Origin: an uncultured Leptotrichia sp.
Lineage (GTDB): Bacteria > Fusobacteriota > Fusobacteriia > Fusobacteriales > Leptotrichiaceae
Length of the DNA: 5,845 nt
Direction of reading: 5' to 3'
NCBI GenBank assembly: GCA_938017765.1
Contig: CALIJH010000115.1
Coordinates: forward strand, 1 to 5,845
Shown here: positions 1-5,616 of the stretch, in pieces
How positions within the stretch are numbered: the first letter of the stretch is position 1
Layout: every line of letters starts with the position of its first letter
The notes under the pieces: generated by a model
What the model saw: only the letters and a program-made list of their open reading frames with translations
Told to the model about the DNA's origin: nothing
Database searches by the model: none
Made by a program: the position numbers and the translations under genes

Positions 1-1385
1 TTTCAGAATTTGGAGAAAATCTTGAAAAATTTGACGAACAGTTTAAAAAACGTAAACCTGAAGAAATAAACGAAGATGAGAAGATAAAATTTCTGGGAGA
101 AAGAGCTTTCTATATAAAACAGTTGAAGAAAAGACTTGAAAAGAGATTAAAAGACGAAGATTTATTTGACGTTTTTGAAAATCTTGAAAATAAGCTTGTA
201 CCTGTTTTAGCAAGTATGGAGAAATACGGAATAAAAATTGATAAGCAATATTTTGAAAATTATAAAAAGGAGTTGCAAATAAATATTGAAAATCTTGAAA
301 AAGATATATATTCTTTATCAGGAGAAGCATTTAATATAGGTTCTCCTAAACAGTTGGCAGAAATATTGTTTGATAAAATGGGAATAGAGCCTGTGAAGAA
401 AACTAAGACAGGGTATTCTACCGATGTGGAAGTGTTGGAGGAATTGGCACTGAGAGGGATAGAAATAGCTGAAAAACTCCTTGAATATAGGGGATTTACT
501 AAGTTGCTTTCTACTTATGTAGAGCCGTTACCTAAATTAGCCGATGAAAATGACAGAATTCACACTACATTTAATCAAAACGGAACATCTACGGGCAGGC
601 TTTCTTCGACAAATCCCAATATTCAGAATATTCCCGTAAGGACTGATGAAGGAATAAAAATAAGAAAAGGATTTATTTCTGAAAATAATTGGAGCCTTAT
701 TTCTTTTGATTATTCACAGATTGAATTAAGAGTTCTTGCAGAACTCTCAAAAGATGAAAATTTGATACTTGCATATAAAAAAGATAAGGATTTGCATGAT
801 TTGACCGCAAGAAAAATATTCTTTAAAACCGATGAGGAACCTGTAACGAGGGAAGAAAGAAGTATAGCTAAGGTAATAAATTTCAGTATTTTATACGGGA
901 AAACTCCTTTCGGACTGTCAAAAGAGCTGAAAATACCTATGGGAGATGCTTCGCAATATATAAAGACTTATTTTGAGCAGTATCCGAAAGTAAAAAAGTT
1001 TCTTGAAAATATTTTAGAAAATGCGAAGTTAAACGGTTTTGTAGAAACTTTTTACGGAACGAGAAGATATATTAATGATATAAATTCGAGTAATAAAAAT
1101 TTACAGGCAAAGGCAAATAGAATGGCTGTAAATACAGTTGTTCAGGGAACTGCTGCCAATATTATAAAAAAAGTGATGATAAAACTGTACGATGAATTTA
1201 AAAATAATGATGATATAAGAATGCTGCTGCAAGTTCACGATGAGCTTATATTTGAGGTAAAAGACGGCTCAATAGAAAAATACATGGATAAAATAAAGGA
1301 AATAATGGAAAAAACTATAAAATTTGAAGATATCAGACTCAGTGCAAACGGTTCTGTCGCTAAGAACTGGGGATTATTAAAATAA
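1..1385 (+). CDS. polA: DNA polymerase I, C-terminal half (5' end outside window)
   Basis: Family A DNA polymerase, which fills gaps and replaces primers in repair and lagging-strand synthesis. The frame is open from base 3 to TAA at 1383-1385, giving 460 visible residues. By alignment of motif spacing, the first visible residue corresponds to about residue 470 of E. coli Pol I, so the 5' nuclease and most of the 3'-5' exonuclease-like domain lie outside. Visible landmarks are the TSTGRLSSTNPNIQNIP block, motif A (FDYSQIELR, catalytic Asp at visible residue 236), motif B (R...AKVINFSILYG, Lys 290, Phe 294, Tyr 298) and motif C (QVHDEL, Asp 413). The 177-residue spacing from motif A to motif C equals that of E. 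coli Asp705-Asp882. The Phe in motif B is the residue that disfavours dideoxynucleotides in this family. Ser replaces the Gly of E. coli NFGLIYG. The C-terminus NWGLLK is complete. Whether the 3'-5' exonuclease is active cannot be judged here. Confidence 0.97.
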   Translation, partial: SEFGENLEKFDEQFKKRKPEEINEDEKIKFLGERAFYIKQLKKRLEKRLKDEDLFDVFENLENKLVPVLASMEKYGIKIDKQYFENYKKELQINIENLEKDIYSLSGEAFNIGSPKQLAEILFDKMGIEPVKKTKTGYSTDVEVLEELALRGIEIAEKLLEYRGFTKLLSTYVEPLPKLADENDRIHTTFNQNGTSTGRLSSTNPNIQNIPVRTDEGIKIRKGFISENNWSLISFDYSQIELRVLAELSKDENLILAYKKDKDLHDLTARKIFFKTDEEPVTREERSIAKVINFSILYGKTPFGLSKELKIPMGDASQYIKTYFEQYPKVKKFLENILENAKLNGFVETFYGTRRYINDINSSNKNLQAKANRMAVNTVVQGTAANIIKKVMIKLYDEFKNNDDIRMLLQVHDELIFEVKDGSIEKYMDKIKEIMEKTIKFEDIRLSANGSVAKNWGLLK

Positions 1386-1467
1386 ATATGATGAAAAAAT
1401 TTGATGTAATTTCATTATCATTATTTCATTACCATTCTTATATTTCTGTTATTTACAGTATTCATTC

Positions 1468-1499
1468 TTTTATTAATTATGGATTTTATTAATTAAGGA
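1468..1499. repeat. Two tandem 16-bp units, TTTTATTAATTAWGGA
   Basis: Positions 1468-1483 and 1484-1499 are adjacent copies differing at one base (T1480 versus A1496), so 15/16 identity. Each copy contains the palindromic core TTAATTA(A). A recent slippage duplication is the simplest explanation. A pair of binding sites for a regulator of azlCD is possible but nothing else supports it. Confidence 0.6.
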
Positions 1500-1644
1500 T
1501 AATATAAAGGGAAATAATAAAAATAATGTTTGCTAATAGAGCTATAAAAATAATGAAAATATAAGAAAATGAAAAATAACAAAAGAAAAATAATAAAAAT
1601 AATAAGAATAATAAAAATTAAGAATAATAAGTATTTATAAATAA

Positions 1645-1671
1645 TATAATTAAGATAAATAAGATAAGGAG
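1645..1671 (+). promoter_or_regulatory. Possible -10 box and Shine-Dalgarno of azlC
   Basis: A TATAAT hexamer lies at 1645-1650 and AAGGAG at 1666-1671. No -35 resembling TTGACA is found at 16-18 bp, so in this AT-rich leader the -10 may be chance. The Shine-Dalgarno is 14 nt from the ATG at 1686, longer than usual. An in-frame TAG at 1680-1682 excludes any closer start codon. Confidence 0.3.
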
Positions 1672-1685
1672 TTATAAAATAGAAA

Positions 1686-2432
1686 ATGGCACATAATGGA
1701 AAATTGGAAAATTACTTAAGGGGACTAAAAGACGGAATGGGAATAGGTATTGCCTATACTCCTTTCGGAATAACAATAGGACTGATTTCAAAAAATTTCG
1801 GAATGAAACTGTTTACAGCATTTGTAATGTCTTTCGGGCTTTATGCGGGAAGTGCTCAGACGGCTTTTCTGAAAATGGTCTATGAGCTGAAATCCACTCC
1901 TATGGAAATAATAATTTCAATTTTTGTAATAAATTTGAGATATACTTTGCTAAATATAATAATGTTCAGACAAATTTCAAATAAAACGACTTTATTTGAA
2001 AAAATATTAATGGGGATAGGTCTTACAGATGAAGCAGTCGCTTATCTGACAATAAGAAAAGCTACAAATGTGTGGTATGCTATCGGAGTAAATACTATGC
2101 CTTATATACTTTTTGGTGTGGGAACGTTGGCAGGCTCCCTTTTTGGAAATCTGATACCTGAAATTTTTACCGCAAGTCTAAATTTTATGCTTTATGCCAC
2201 TTTTTTAAGTCTTTTGGTAAGCTCTTTAAAGAATAATTTTAAGTATACTGAAGTAGTGGTTACTGCGATAGGACTAAAATTACTGTTTATATATGCTCCT
2301 GTTTTGAAAGATATAAGTAAAGGCTGGAGCTTGATAATAATTATGATTTCAGCAAGCTCACTGTATGCTTTCAGACATTGCAGAGAAACGGGAAATAGAG
2401 AATATAAAAAGGAGATAGTGGAAAATGAGTGA
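1686..2432 (+). CDS. azlC: AzlC family branched-chain amino acid exporter, large subunit
   Basis: 248-residue polytopic membrane protein of the AzlC (LIV-E) family. It is the large component of a two-protein exporter known from B. subtilis (azaleucine resistance) and from BrnFE of Corynebacterium for leucine, isoleucine, valine and methionine. Hydrophobic segments lie roughly at 17-36, 42-62, 74-93, 131-153, 160-181, 187-206 and 213-229. Family landmarks are the N-terminal GxxxAYTPFGITIG stretch, GSAQ (55-58), NLRY (83-86, usually NLRH) and TDEAVA (114-119). The ATG at 1686 is the only possible start because an in-frame stop lies two codons upstream. The 3' end overlaps azlD by 8 bases, indicating translational coupling. 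No AzlB/Lrp-type regulator is adjacent. The substrate is inferred from the family, and the family call is firm. Confidence 0.92.
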   Translation: MAHNGKLENYLRGLKDGMGIGIAYTPFGITIGLISKNFGMKLFTAFVMSFGLYAGSAQTAFLKMVYELKSTPMEIIISIFVINLRYTLLNIIMFRQISNKTTLFEKILMGIGLTDEAVAYLTIRKATNVWYAIGVNTMPYILFGVGTLAGSLFGNLIPEIFTASLNFMLYATFLSLLVSSLKNNFKYTEVVVTAIGLKLLFIYAPVLKDISKGWSLIIIMISASSLYAFRHCRETGNREYKKEIVENE

Positions 2433-2757
2433 AATACTGATAATAGGACTGCTTTTAATAACGGCGTTGATAACTCTTTCTTTTAAATTATTGCCGTTAT
2501 TCGTAAAATTACCTGAAAATAATCCTTTTATAAATAAATTTTTTGAAGCGTTGCCTTATACTGTTTTAGTTCTCCTGATTTTTCCCGACATATTTATATC
2601 TACAGGAACAGAAATATTTGATTTAATCAAAGTTTTCGCAGGAATAGGCGTAATTGTGTACTTTTCTCTGAAAAAAATGGGATTAGGCGGAGTAATACTT
2701 GTATCTATGACAGTCATTCTTGCATTTGACGTCGTAAAGCTGTTATTTAAAATATAA
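2425..2757 (+). CDS. azlD: AzlD family branched-chain amino acid exporter, small subunit
   Basis: 110-residue hydrophobic protein, normal length for AzlD, the obligate small partner of AzlC in the inner membrane. Four membrane segments are visible at about 3-20, 44-60, 66-82 and 86-106. The central FEALPYTVLVLLIFPDIF stretch (40-57) is the part most typical of the family. The start ATG at 2425 lies inside the end of azlC (overlap 2425-2432). GGAG at 2411-2414 is 10 nt upstream, so the pair is translated from one message. The assignment rests on size, topology, the central motif and position after azlC. Small hydrophobic proteins are hard to assign alone, but next to azlC the call is secure. 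Confidence 0.9.
   Translation: MSEILIIGLLLITALITLSFKLLPLFVKLPENNPFINKFFEALPYTVLVLLIFPDIFISTGTEIFDLIKVFAGIGVIVYFSLKKMGLGGVILVSMTVILAFDVVKLLFKI
2726..2753 (+). promoter_or_regulatory. Possible treC promoter inside the end of azlD
   Basis: TTGACG (2726-2731), a 16-bp spacer and TAAAAT (2748-2753), each hexamer matching consensus at 5 of 6 bases. Transcription would begin near 2760, about 40 nt before the treC start. This would let treC be expressed apart from azlCD. Readthrough from azlCD is also possible, since no terminator lies in the 42-base gap. Confidence 0.4.
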
Positions 2758-2799
2758 TAGATAAATAATTTTATATAAAATCGAAAGGCGGAAAAATGT

Positions 2800-4494
2800 A
2801 TGAAAAAAAATTTTAAGGAACAGTGGTGGCATAAATCAACAGTATATCAAATTTATCCAAAAAGTTTTAACGATACAACGGGAAACGGACAGGGAGACAT
2901 TAACGGAATTATAGAAAAACTGGATTATTTAAAAAAACTGGGAGTGGAAGTCTTGTGGCTGACTCCGATGTACAAATCTCCTCAAGCTGATAATGGATAT
3001 GATATAAGTGATTACTACAACATAGATGAAAATTACGGCACAATGCAGGATTTTGAAAAGCTGCTGGAAGAAGCTCATAAAAGAGGGCTGAAAATAGTAA
3101 TGGATATAGTGGTAAATCATTCTTCCACTGAAAATGAATGGTTTAAAAAATCTGAACAGGAGGATCCTGAATATAGGGATTTCTATATATGGAAAGACGC
3201 CGTAAACGGAAAAGAACCTACAAATTGGCAGTCAAAATTTGGAGGGAATGCGTGGAAATATAGTGAAAAAAGGAAACAATATTATCTTCATCTGTTTGAT
3301 GTTACACAGGCTGACTTGAACTGGGAAAATGAAAATGTCAGAAAAAAAGTCTACGAGATGATAAGATTTTGGCTTAATAAAGGAGTGGACGGTTTTAGGC
3401 TGGACGTTATAAATCTTATTTCCAAGGATCAAAGATTTTTAAATGATGACGGAAGTGATAAAAGATTTGTTCCTGACGGAAGAAGATTTTATACTGACGG
3501 TCCGAAAATACACGAATATCTAAAAGAAATGAATAGGGAAGCTTTTGGAAGTGATGAACTTATAACAGTGGGTGAGATGTCGTCTACAAGTCTTGATAAT
3601 TGTGTCAGATATTCCAATCCGTCAGAAAAAGAGCTATCAATGGTATTCTCTTTTCATCATTTGAAAGTGGACTATCCTAATGGAGAAAAGTGGGTAAAAG
3701 CTCCTTTTAACTTTATAGAGCTTAAAAAAATCTTTTCTGAATGGCAGAAAGGTATGTATAACGGAAATGGCTGGAATGCTACATTCTGGAATAATCACGA
3801 CCAGCCGAGAGCATTATCAAGATTTGGAAATGACGGAAAATATCATAATGAATCGGGAAAAATGCTGGCAACTGTATTACATGGACTTCAAGGAACTCCA
3901 TATATCTATCAGGGAGAAGAATTTGGAATGACAAATCCTTATTTTGATGATATTAATAAATATCGTGATGTGGAATCCCACAATATATACAAGATAAAAG
4001 AAAAAGAAGGACTTTCAAATAAAGAAATACTTGATATACTAATGCAGAAGTCGAGGGATAACTCAAGAACTCCTATGCAGTGGAATAACAGTAAAAATGC
4101 GGGATTTACAACCGGAACTCCATGGATTGGAATTCCTGATAATTATAGAAAAATTAATGCTGAAGCTGCATTGAATGATGAAAACTCTATATTTTATCAT
4201 TATAAAAAATTGATAAATTTAAGAAAAAATGAAGAATTAATGGTAATAGGAAAATATGAAGATATAGACCTTGAGAATGAAAAAGTGTATGCTTATAGAA
4301 GAGTTGGAGATAATGGAGAATTAGTAATAATAAGCAATTTTTATGAAAATCCTGTAGAATTTAATGTAAAAGGACTTAATTTGAATAATGCGGAGGTATT
4401 GCTGTCAAATTATAAAACAGAGCCTGAAATATCTGAAGAAAAAATATTTTTGAAACCTTATGAAGCAGTGATTTTTAAGAAAATATCAGAATAA
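2800..4494 (+). CDS. treC: Trehalose-6-phosphate hydrolase (GH13)
   Basis: 564-residue cytoplasmic alpha-amylase-superfamily enzyme. It would hydrolyse trehalose 6-phosphate, delivered by a PTS transporter, to glucose and glucose 6-phosphate. All four GH13 regions are present: DIVVNH (Asp102-His107), GFRLDV (nucleophile Asp202), VGEMSS (acid/base Glu259) and NNHDQPR (Asp334). TreC-specific stretches separate it from oligo-1,6-glucosidase: YPKSFNDTTGNGQGD near the N-terminus, GRRFYTDGPKIHEYL, GEMSSTSLDNC, FHHLKVDYPNGEKW, and KSRDNSRTPMQW with AGFTTGTPWIG. The length matches TreC (about 550). The Shine-Dalgarno AAAGGCGG (2784-2791) is 8 nt from the chosen ATG. A second ATG at 2796 opens only a six-codon frame. 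There is no trehalose PTS gene or treR beside it, so the operon context usual in other bacteria is missing. Confidence 0.93.
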   Translation: MKKNFKEQWWHKSTVYQIYPKSFNDTTGNGQGDINGIIEKLDYLKKLGVEVLWLTPMYKSPQADNGYDISDYYNIDENYGTMQDFEKLLEEAHKRGLKIVMDIVVNHSSTENEWFKKSEQEDPEYRDFYIWKDAVNGKEPTNWQSKFGGNAWKYSEKRKQYYLHLFDVTQADLNWENENVRKKVYEMIRFWLNKGVDGFRLDVINLISKDQRFLNDDGSDKRFVPDGRRFYTDGPKIHEYLKEMNREAFGSDELITVGEMSSTSLDNCVRYSNPSEKELSMVFSFHHLKVDYPNGEKWVKAPFNFIELKKIFSEWQKGMYNGNGWNATFWNNHDQPRALSRFGNDGKYHNESGKMLATVLHGLQGTPYIYQGEEFGMTNPYFDDINKYRDVESHNIYKIKEKEGLSNKEILDILMQKSRDNSRTPMQWNNSKNAGFTTGTPWIGIPDNYRKINAEAALNDENSIFYHYKKLINLRKNEELMVIGKYEDIDLENEKVYAYRRVGDNGELVIISNFYENPVEFNVKGLNLNNAEVLLSNYKTEPEISEEKIFLKPYEAVIFKKISE

Positions 4495-4613
4495 ATATTA
4501 TTAAGAGTAAAGAAAATATATGATAATATTTATATAATTTCAGAAATATGGAATTTAAGAAAGTCCTGTATAATAAAGTCATTATAATTAAAAAATGAAA
4601 GAAGGCGGTTAAA
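4495..4613 (+). promoter_or_regulatory. treC-cinA gap with possible cinA -10 boxes
   Basis: TATAAT occurs at 4533-4538 and again at 4569-4574. Neither has a clear TTGACA-like partner at 16-18 bp. The second, 40 bases before the cinA start, is the better placed. An AT-only inverted repeat (4493-4501 with 4523-4531, 9 bp, 21-nt loop) follows treC. It lacks G-C pairs and a clean T-run, so I do not call it a terminator. Confidence 0.3.
4602..4608 (+). promoter_or_regulatory. Shine-Dalgarno that sets the cinA start
   Basis: AAGGCGG, one base from AAGGAGG, lies 5 nt upstream of the ATA at 4614. This spacing supports ATA as the initiation codon. The same AAGGCGG variant precedes treC (2785-2791), so it appears to be a working ribosome binding site in this genome. 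Confidence 0.55.
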
Positions 4614-5375
4614 ATAAAAGCGGAAATTTTATGTATAGGTACGGAACTTCTTGTAGGAGATATTGTTAATACAAATGCTCAATATATATCAAAAAAACTG
4701 ACAGATATAGGTGTAGATTTGTATTATCAGACTGTAGTAGGTGATAATTTCAAGAGGGTTAAGGAATGTCTTGAAATTGCTTTTAAAAGAGCTGACCTTG
4801 TTATCACGACAGGAGGATTGGGACCTACGATAGATGATATTACTAAAGAGGTCGTGTCCGAATATTTTAATGAAAAACTGGAAGTTGTTCAGAAATATTA
4901 TAATGAAATAATGGAAAGATATAAAAACAGAGGATATGAAATTTCTTCGGGAGGAGTGAAAGAAGCTTCTATACTTGAAAATTCTGAATTATTGGAAAAT
5001 GGAGTAGGATTGGCACCGGGATTTTTTTATGAAAAGGATGATAAAAAAATAATAGTTTTACCGGGACCTCCGAGTGAAATGGAATGGATGACAGATAATC
5101 AGGTTTTACCTTTATTAAGTAAGTATTCGGACAGCGTATTATTAATGAAAACATTGGAAATCAAAGGTGTACCTGAAGGAAAAATAGATGACAAATTGAA
5201 AAAATATTTTGAAATGTCAAATCCGACAGTGGCTCCTTATGCTAAGGAAAAGTGTGTTCATGTAAGAATTGCGATGAAAGGTTCAAGAAATGAAAAAGAA
5301 AAGATTAATCAAAAAATAGATAAAATTGCTCGGGAAATAAAGGAAATTTATCCTCAAGCCATTATTCTTGATTGA
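4614..5375 (+). CDS. cinA: Short CinA-like protein (MoCF plus KH-like region), apparent ATA start
   Basis: COG1058/CinA family protein, 253 residues if initiated at ATA 4614. The N-terminal MoaB/MoCF fold is recognisable from KAEILCIGTELLVGDIVNTN (2-21), TTGGLGPTIDD (65-75) and LPGPPSEMEW (149-158). The following region to residue 253 corresponds to the KH-like linker domain. Full-length CinA is about 410 residues and ends in a PncC-type NMN deamidase domain. That domain is absent here, and the stop at 5373 falls cleanly at the domain boundary. Members with the COG1058 domain are associated with ADP-ribose or pyridine nucleotide pyrophosphatase activity, so the role here is an inference. No ATG, GTG or TTG lies between the in-frame stop at 4596 and TTG 4719. 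A start at 4719 would delete the conserved first 35 residues, so 4614 is preferred. Confidence 0.85.
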   Translation: MKAEILCIGTELLVGDIVNTNAQYISKKLTDIGVDLYYQTVVGDNFKRVKECLEIAFKRADLVITTGGLGPTIDDITKEVVSEYFNEKLEVVQKYYNEIMERYKNRGYEISSGGVKEASILENSELLENGVGLAPGFFYEKDDKKIIVLPGPPSEMEWMTDNQVLPLLSKYSDSVLLMKTLEIKGVPEGKIDDKLKKYFEMSNPTVAPYAKEKCVHVRIAMKGSRNEKEKINQKIDKIAREIKEIYPQAIILD

Positions 5376-5385
5376 TAAAAAAATA

Positions 5386-5414
5386 TTGAAATTTTTTGTT
5401 GACTGTGATATAAT
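5386..5414 (+). promoter_or_regulatory. Strong promoter of the antitoxin-like small RNA
   Basis: TTGAAA (5386-5391), a spacer of exactly 17 bp, and perfect TATAAT (5409-5414). This is the best sigma-70-type promoter in the window. It sits just after the cinA stop with no open reading frame following on the + strand, only a hairpin about 30 bases on. Expected transcription start is near 5421. Confidence 0.75.
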
Positions 5415-5426
5415 AAGTTTGTAAAA

Positions 5427-5442
5427 AACCGTAACATTTAAG
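5427..5442 (+). repeat. Direct repeat copy 1, in the small RNA
   Basis: AACCGTAACATTTAAG, matching 5570-5585 (AACCGCAGCATTTAAG) at 14 of 16 bases. This copy is transcribed from the + strand as part of the small RNA. The other copy is transcribed from the - strand in the toxin message, so the two RNAs are complementary here without overlapping at the DNA level. The DRa repeats of par-type loci work the same way. Confidence 0.75.
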
Positions 5443-5445
5443 ATC

Positions 5446-5473
5446 AAAACCCCCTGTTCCAGCAGGGGGTTTT
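5446..5473. terminator. Bidirectional intrinsic terminator shared by convergent transcripts
   Basis: Perfect 11-bp stem AAAACCCCCTG / CAGGGGGTTTT (5446-5456 with 5463-5473) and a 6-nt loop (5457-5462, TTCCAG on the + strand). The G/C core is flanked by an A-run on one side and a T-run on the other, so it can end transcription in both directions. It would stop the small RNA and cinA readthrough from the left, and the toxin message from the right. It is by far the most GC-rich hairpin in the window. Confidence 0.93.
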
Positions 5474-5481
5474 CTAATACT

Positions 5482-5580
5482 TCACTTCTTATTATGTTTT
5501 TCAATGAATTTGATTATAAAATATACAATCAAATCTGCTGCAATATTTATAAGAAGCTCGGTCATATATAACCGCAGCAT
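5482..5580 (-). CDS. Small hydrophobic peptide, predicted type I toxin (Fst/Ldr-like)
   Basis: 32 codons from ATG (5580-5578) to TGA (5484-5482). A perfect AAAGGAGG (5593-5586) lies 5 nt before the ATG, the strongest ribosome binding site in the window. After MLRLYMT comes one hydrophobic helix, ELLINIAADLIVYFIIKFI (residues 8-26), then the charged tail EKHNKK. A single membrane helix with a polar C-terminal tail is the plan of Fst/Ldr-type toxins, which insert in the inner membrane and disturb it. The gene has its own promoter, a short leader, and ends 9 bases before the shared terminator. An antisense RNA is encoded convergently. No signature residue of Fst itself is visible, so the assignment rests on architecture. 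It could instead be a small membrane regulator. Met6 (5565) is an alternative start but lacks a Shine-Dalgarno. Confidence 0.72.
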   Translation of the reverse strand: MLRLYMTELLINIAADLIVYFIIKFIEKHNKK

Positions 5581-5585
5581 TTAAG
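5570..5585 (-). repeat. Direct repeat copy 2, across the toxin start codon
   Basis: In the toxin message this reads CUUAAAUGCUGCGGUU: the Shine-Dalgarno spacer, the AUG and codons 2-4. It is the predicted pairing site for the small RNA, whose copy lies at 5427-5442. Pairing here would block initiation without degrading the message. Confidence 0.7.
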
Positions 5586-5616
5586 CCTCCTTTCTACTCA
5601 AAAGAGCAAAAGTCTG

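Larger units (their letters stand above)
1386..1685. other. AT-rich intergenic region between polA and azlC
   Basis: About 300 bases without a convincing gene. The first part (about 1405-1475) is T/C-rich on the + strand. The second part (about 1500-1685) is almost purely A, G and T, with no C at all from 1581 to 1689 and many AATAAT/AATAAG runs. It holds a 16-bp tandem repeat (1468-1499) and a possible -10 and Shine-Dalgarno for azlC. I see no GC-containing terminator hairpin for polA. The small open frames (for example 34 codons from 1388, and 12 codons beginning near 1527) have no ribosome binding site and no recognisable protein character. Confidence 0.6.
5421..5474 (+). ncRNA. Predicted antisense RNA antitoxin, about 54 nt
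   Basis: Predicted transcript from the promoter at 5386-5414 to the hairpin ending at 5473. It has no start codon with a ribosome binding site. Its 5' half carries AACCGTAACATTTAAG (5427-5442). This can pair with the toxin message over 15 of 16 positions, counting one G-U wobble and with a single A-C mismatch. The paired target spans the toxin start codon and codons 2-4. Its 3' half is fully complementary to the 3' end of the toxin message because both use the same terminator. Size and layout resemble RNA II of the pAD1 par locus. The ends are inferred from promoter and hairpin positions only, and cinA readthrough would also produce this sequence. Confidence 0.65.

Noticed and set aside
15..301. 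Three exact copies of GAAAATCTTGAAAA in polA (15-28, 177-190, 288-301)
   Set aside because: All are in frame and encode ENLE followed by K or N in helical, Glu/Lys-rich parts of the protein. Codon bias and amino acid composition explain them.
43..330. Open frames on the - strand inside polA, treC and cinA (43-330, 2929-3120, 3232-3432, 4969-5154)
   Set aside because: They are antisense to strongly conserved coding sequence, have no ribosome binding sites and show no recognisable protein character.
1388..1492. 34-codon open frame starting three bases after the polA stop
   Set aside because: No ribosome binding site, and the composition is that expected of translated AT-rich noncoding DNA (Ser, His, Tyr, Ile).
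2800..4494. Oligo-1,6-glucosidase or dextran glucosidase instead of TreC
   Set aside because: The stretches FHHLKVDYPNGEKW, GRRFYTDGPKIHEYL and GEMSSTSLDNC follow TreC closely rather than the oligo-1,6-glucosidase subgroup.
4493..4531. AT-only inverted repeat after treC as a terminator
   Set aside because: Nine A-T pairs with a 21-nt loop and no following T-run. Such repeats are expected by chance in this composition.
4595..4616. Programmed +1 frameshift joining the MKEGG minigene to cinA, as in prfB
   Set aside because: The shift site would be GGT-TAA, where the Gly tRNA would have to re-pair on GTT, a poor slip. The ATG has no Shine-Dalgarno of its own. An ATA start with a well-placed AAGGCGG is simpler.
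5283..5504. 73-codon open frame on the - strand overlapping the cinA end, the terminator and the toxin 3' end
   Set aside because: It starts at TTG without a Shine-Dalgarno, reads through the perfect terminator hairpin, is out of frame with the toxin and is antisense to conserved cinA codons.
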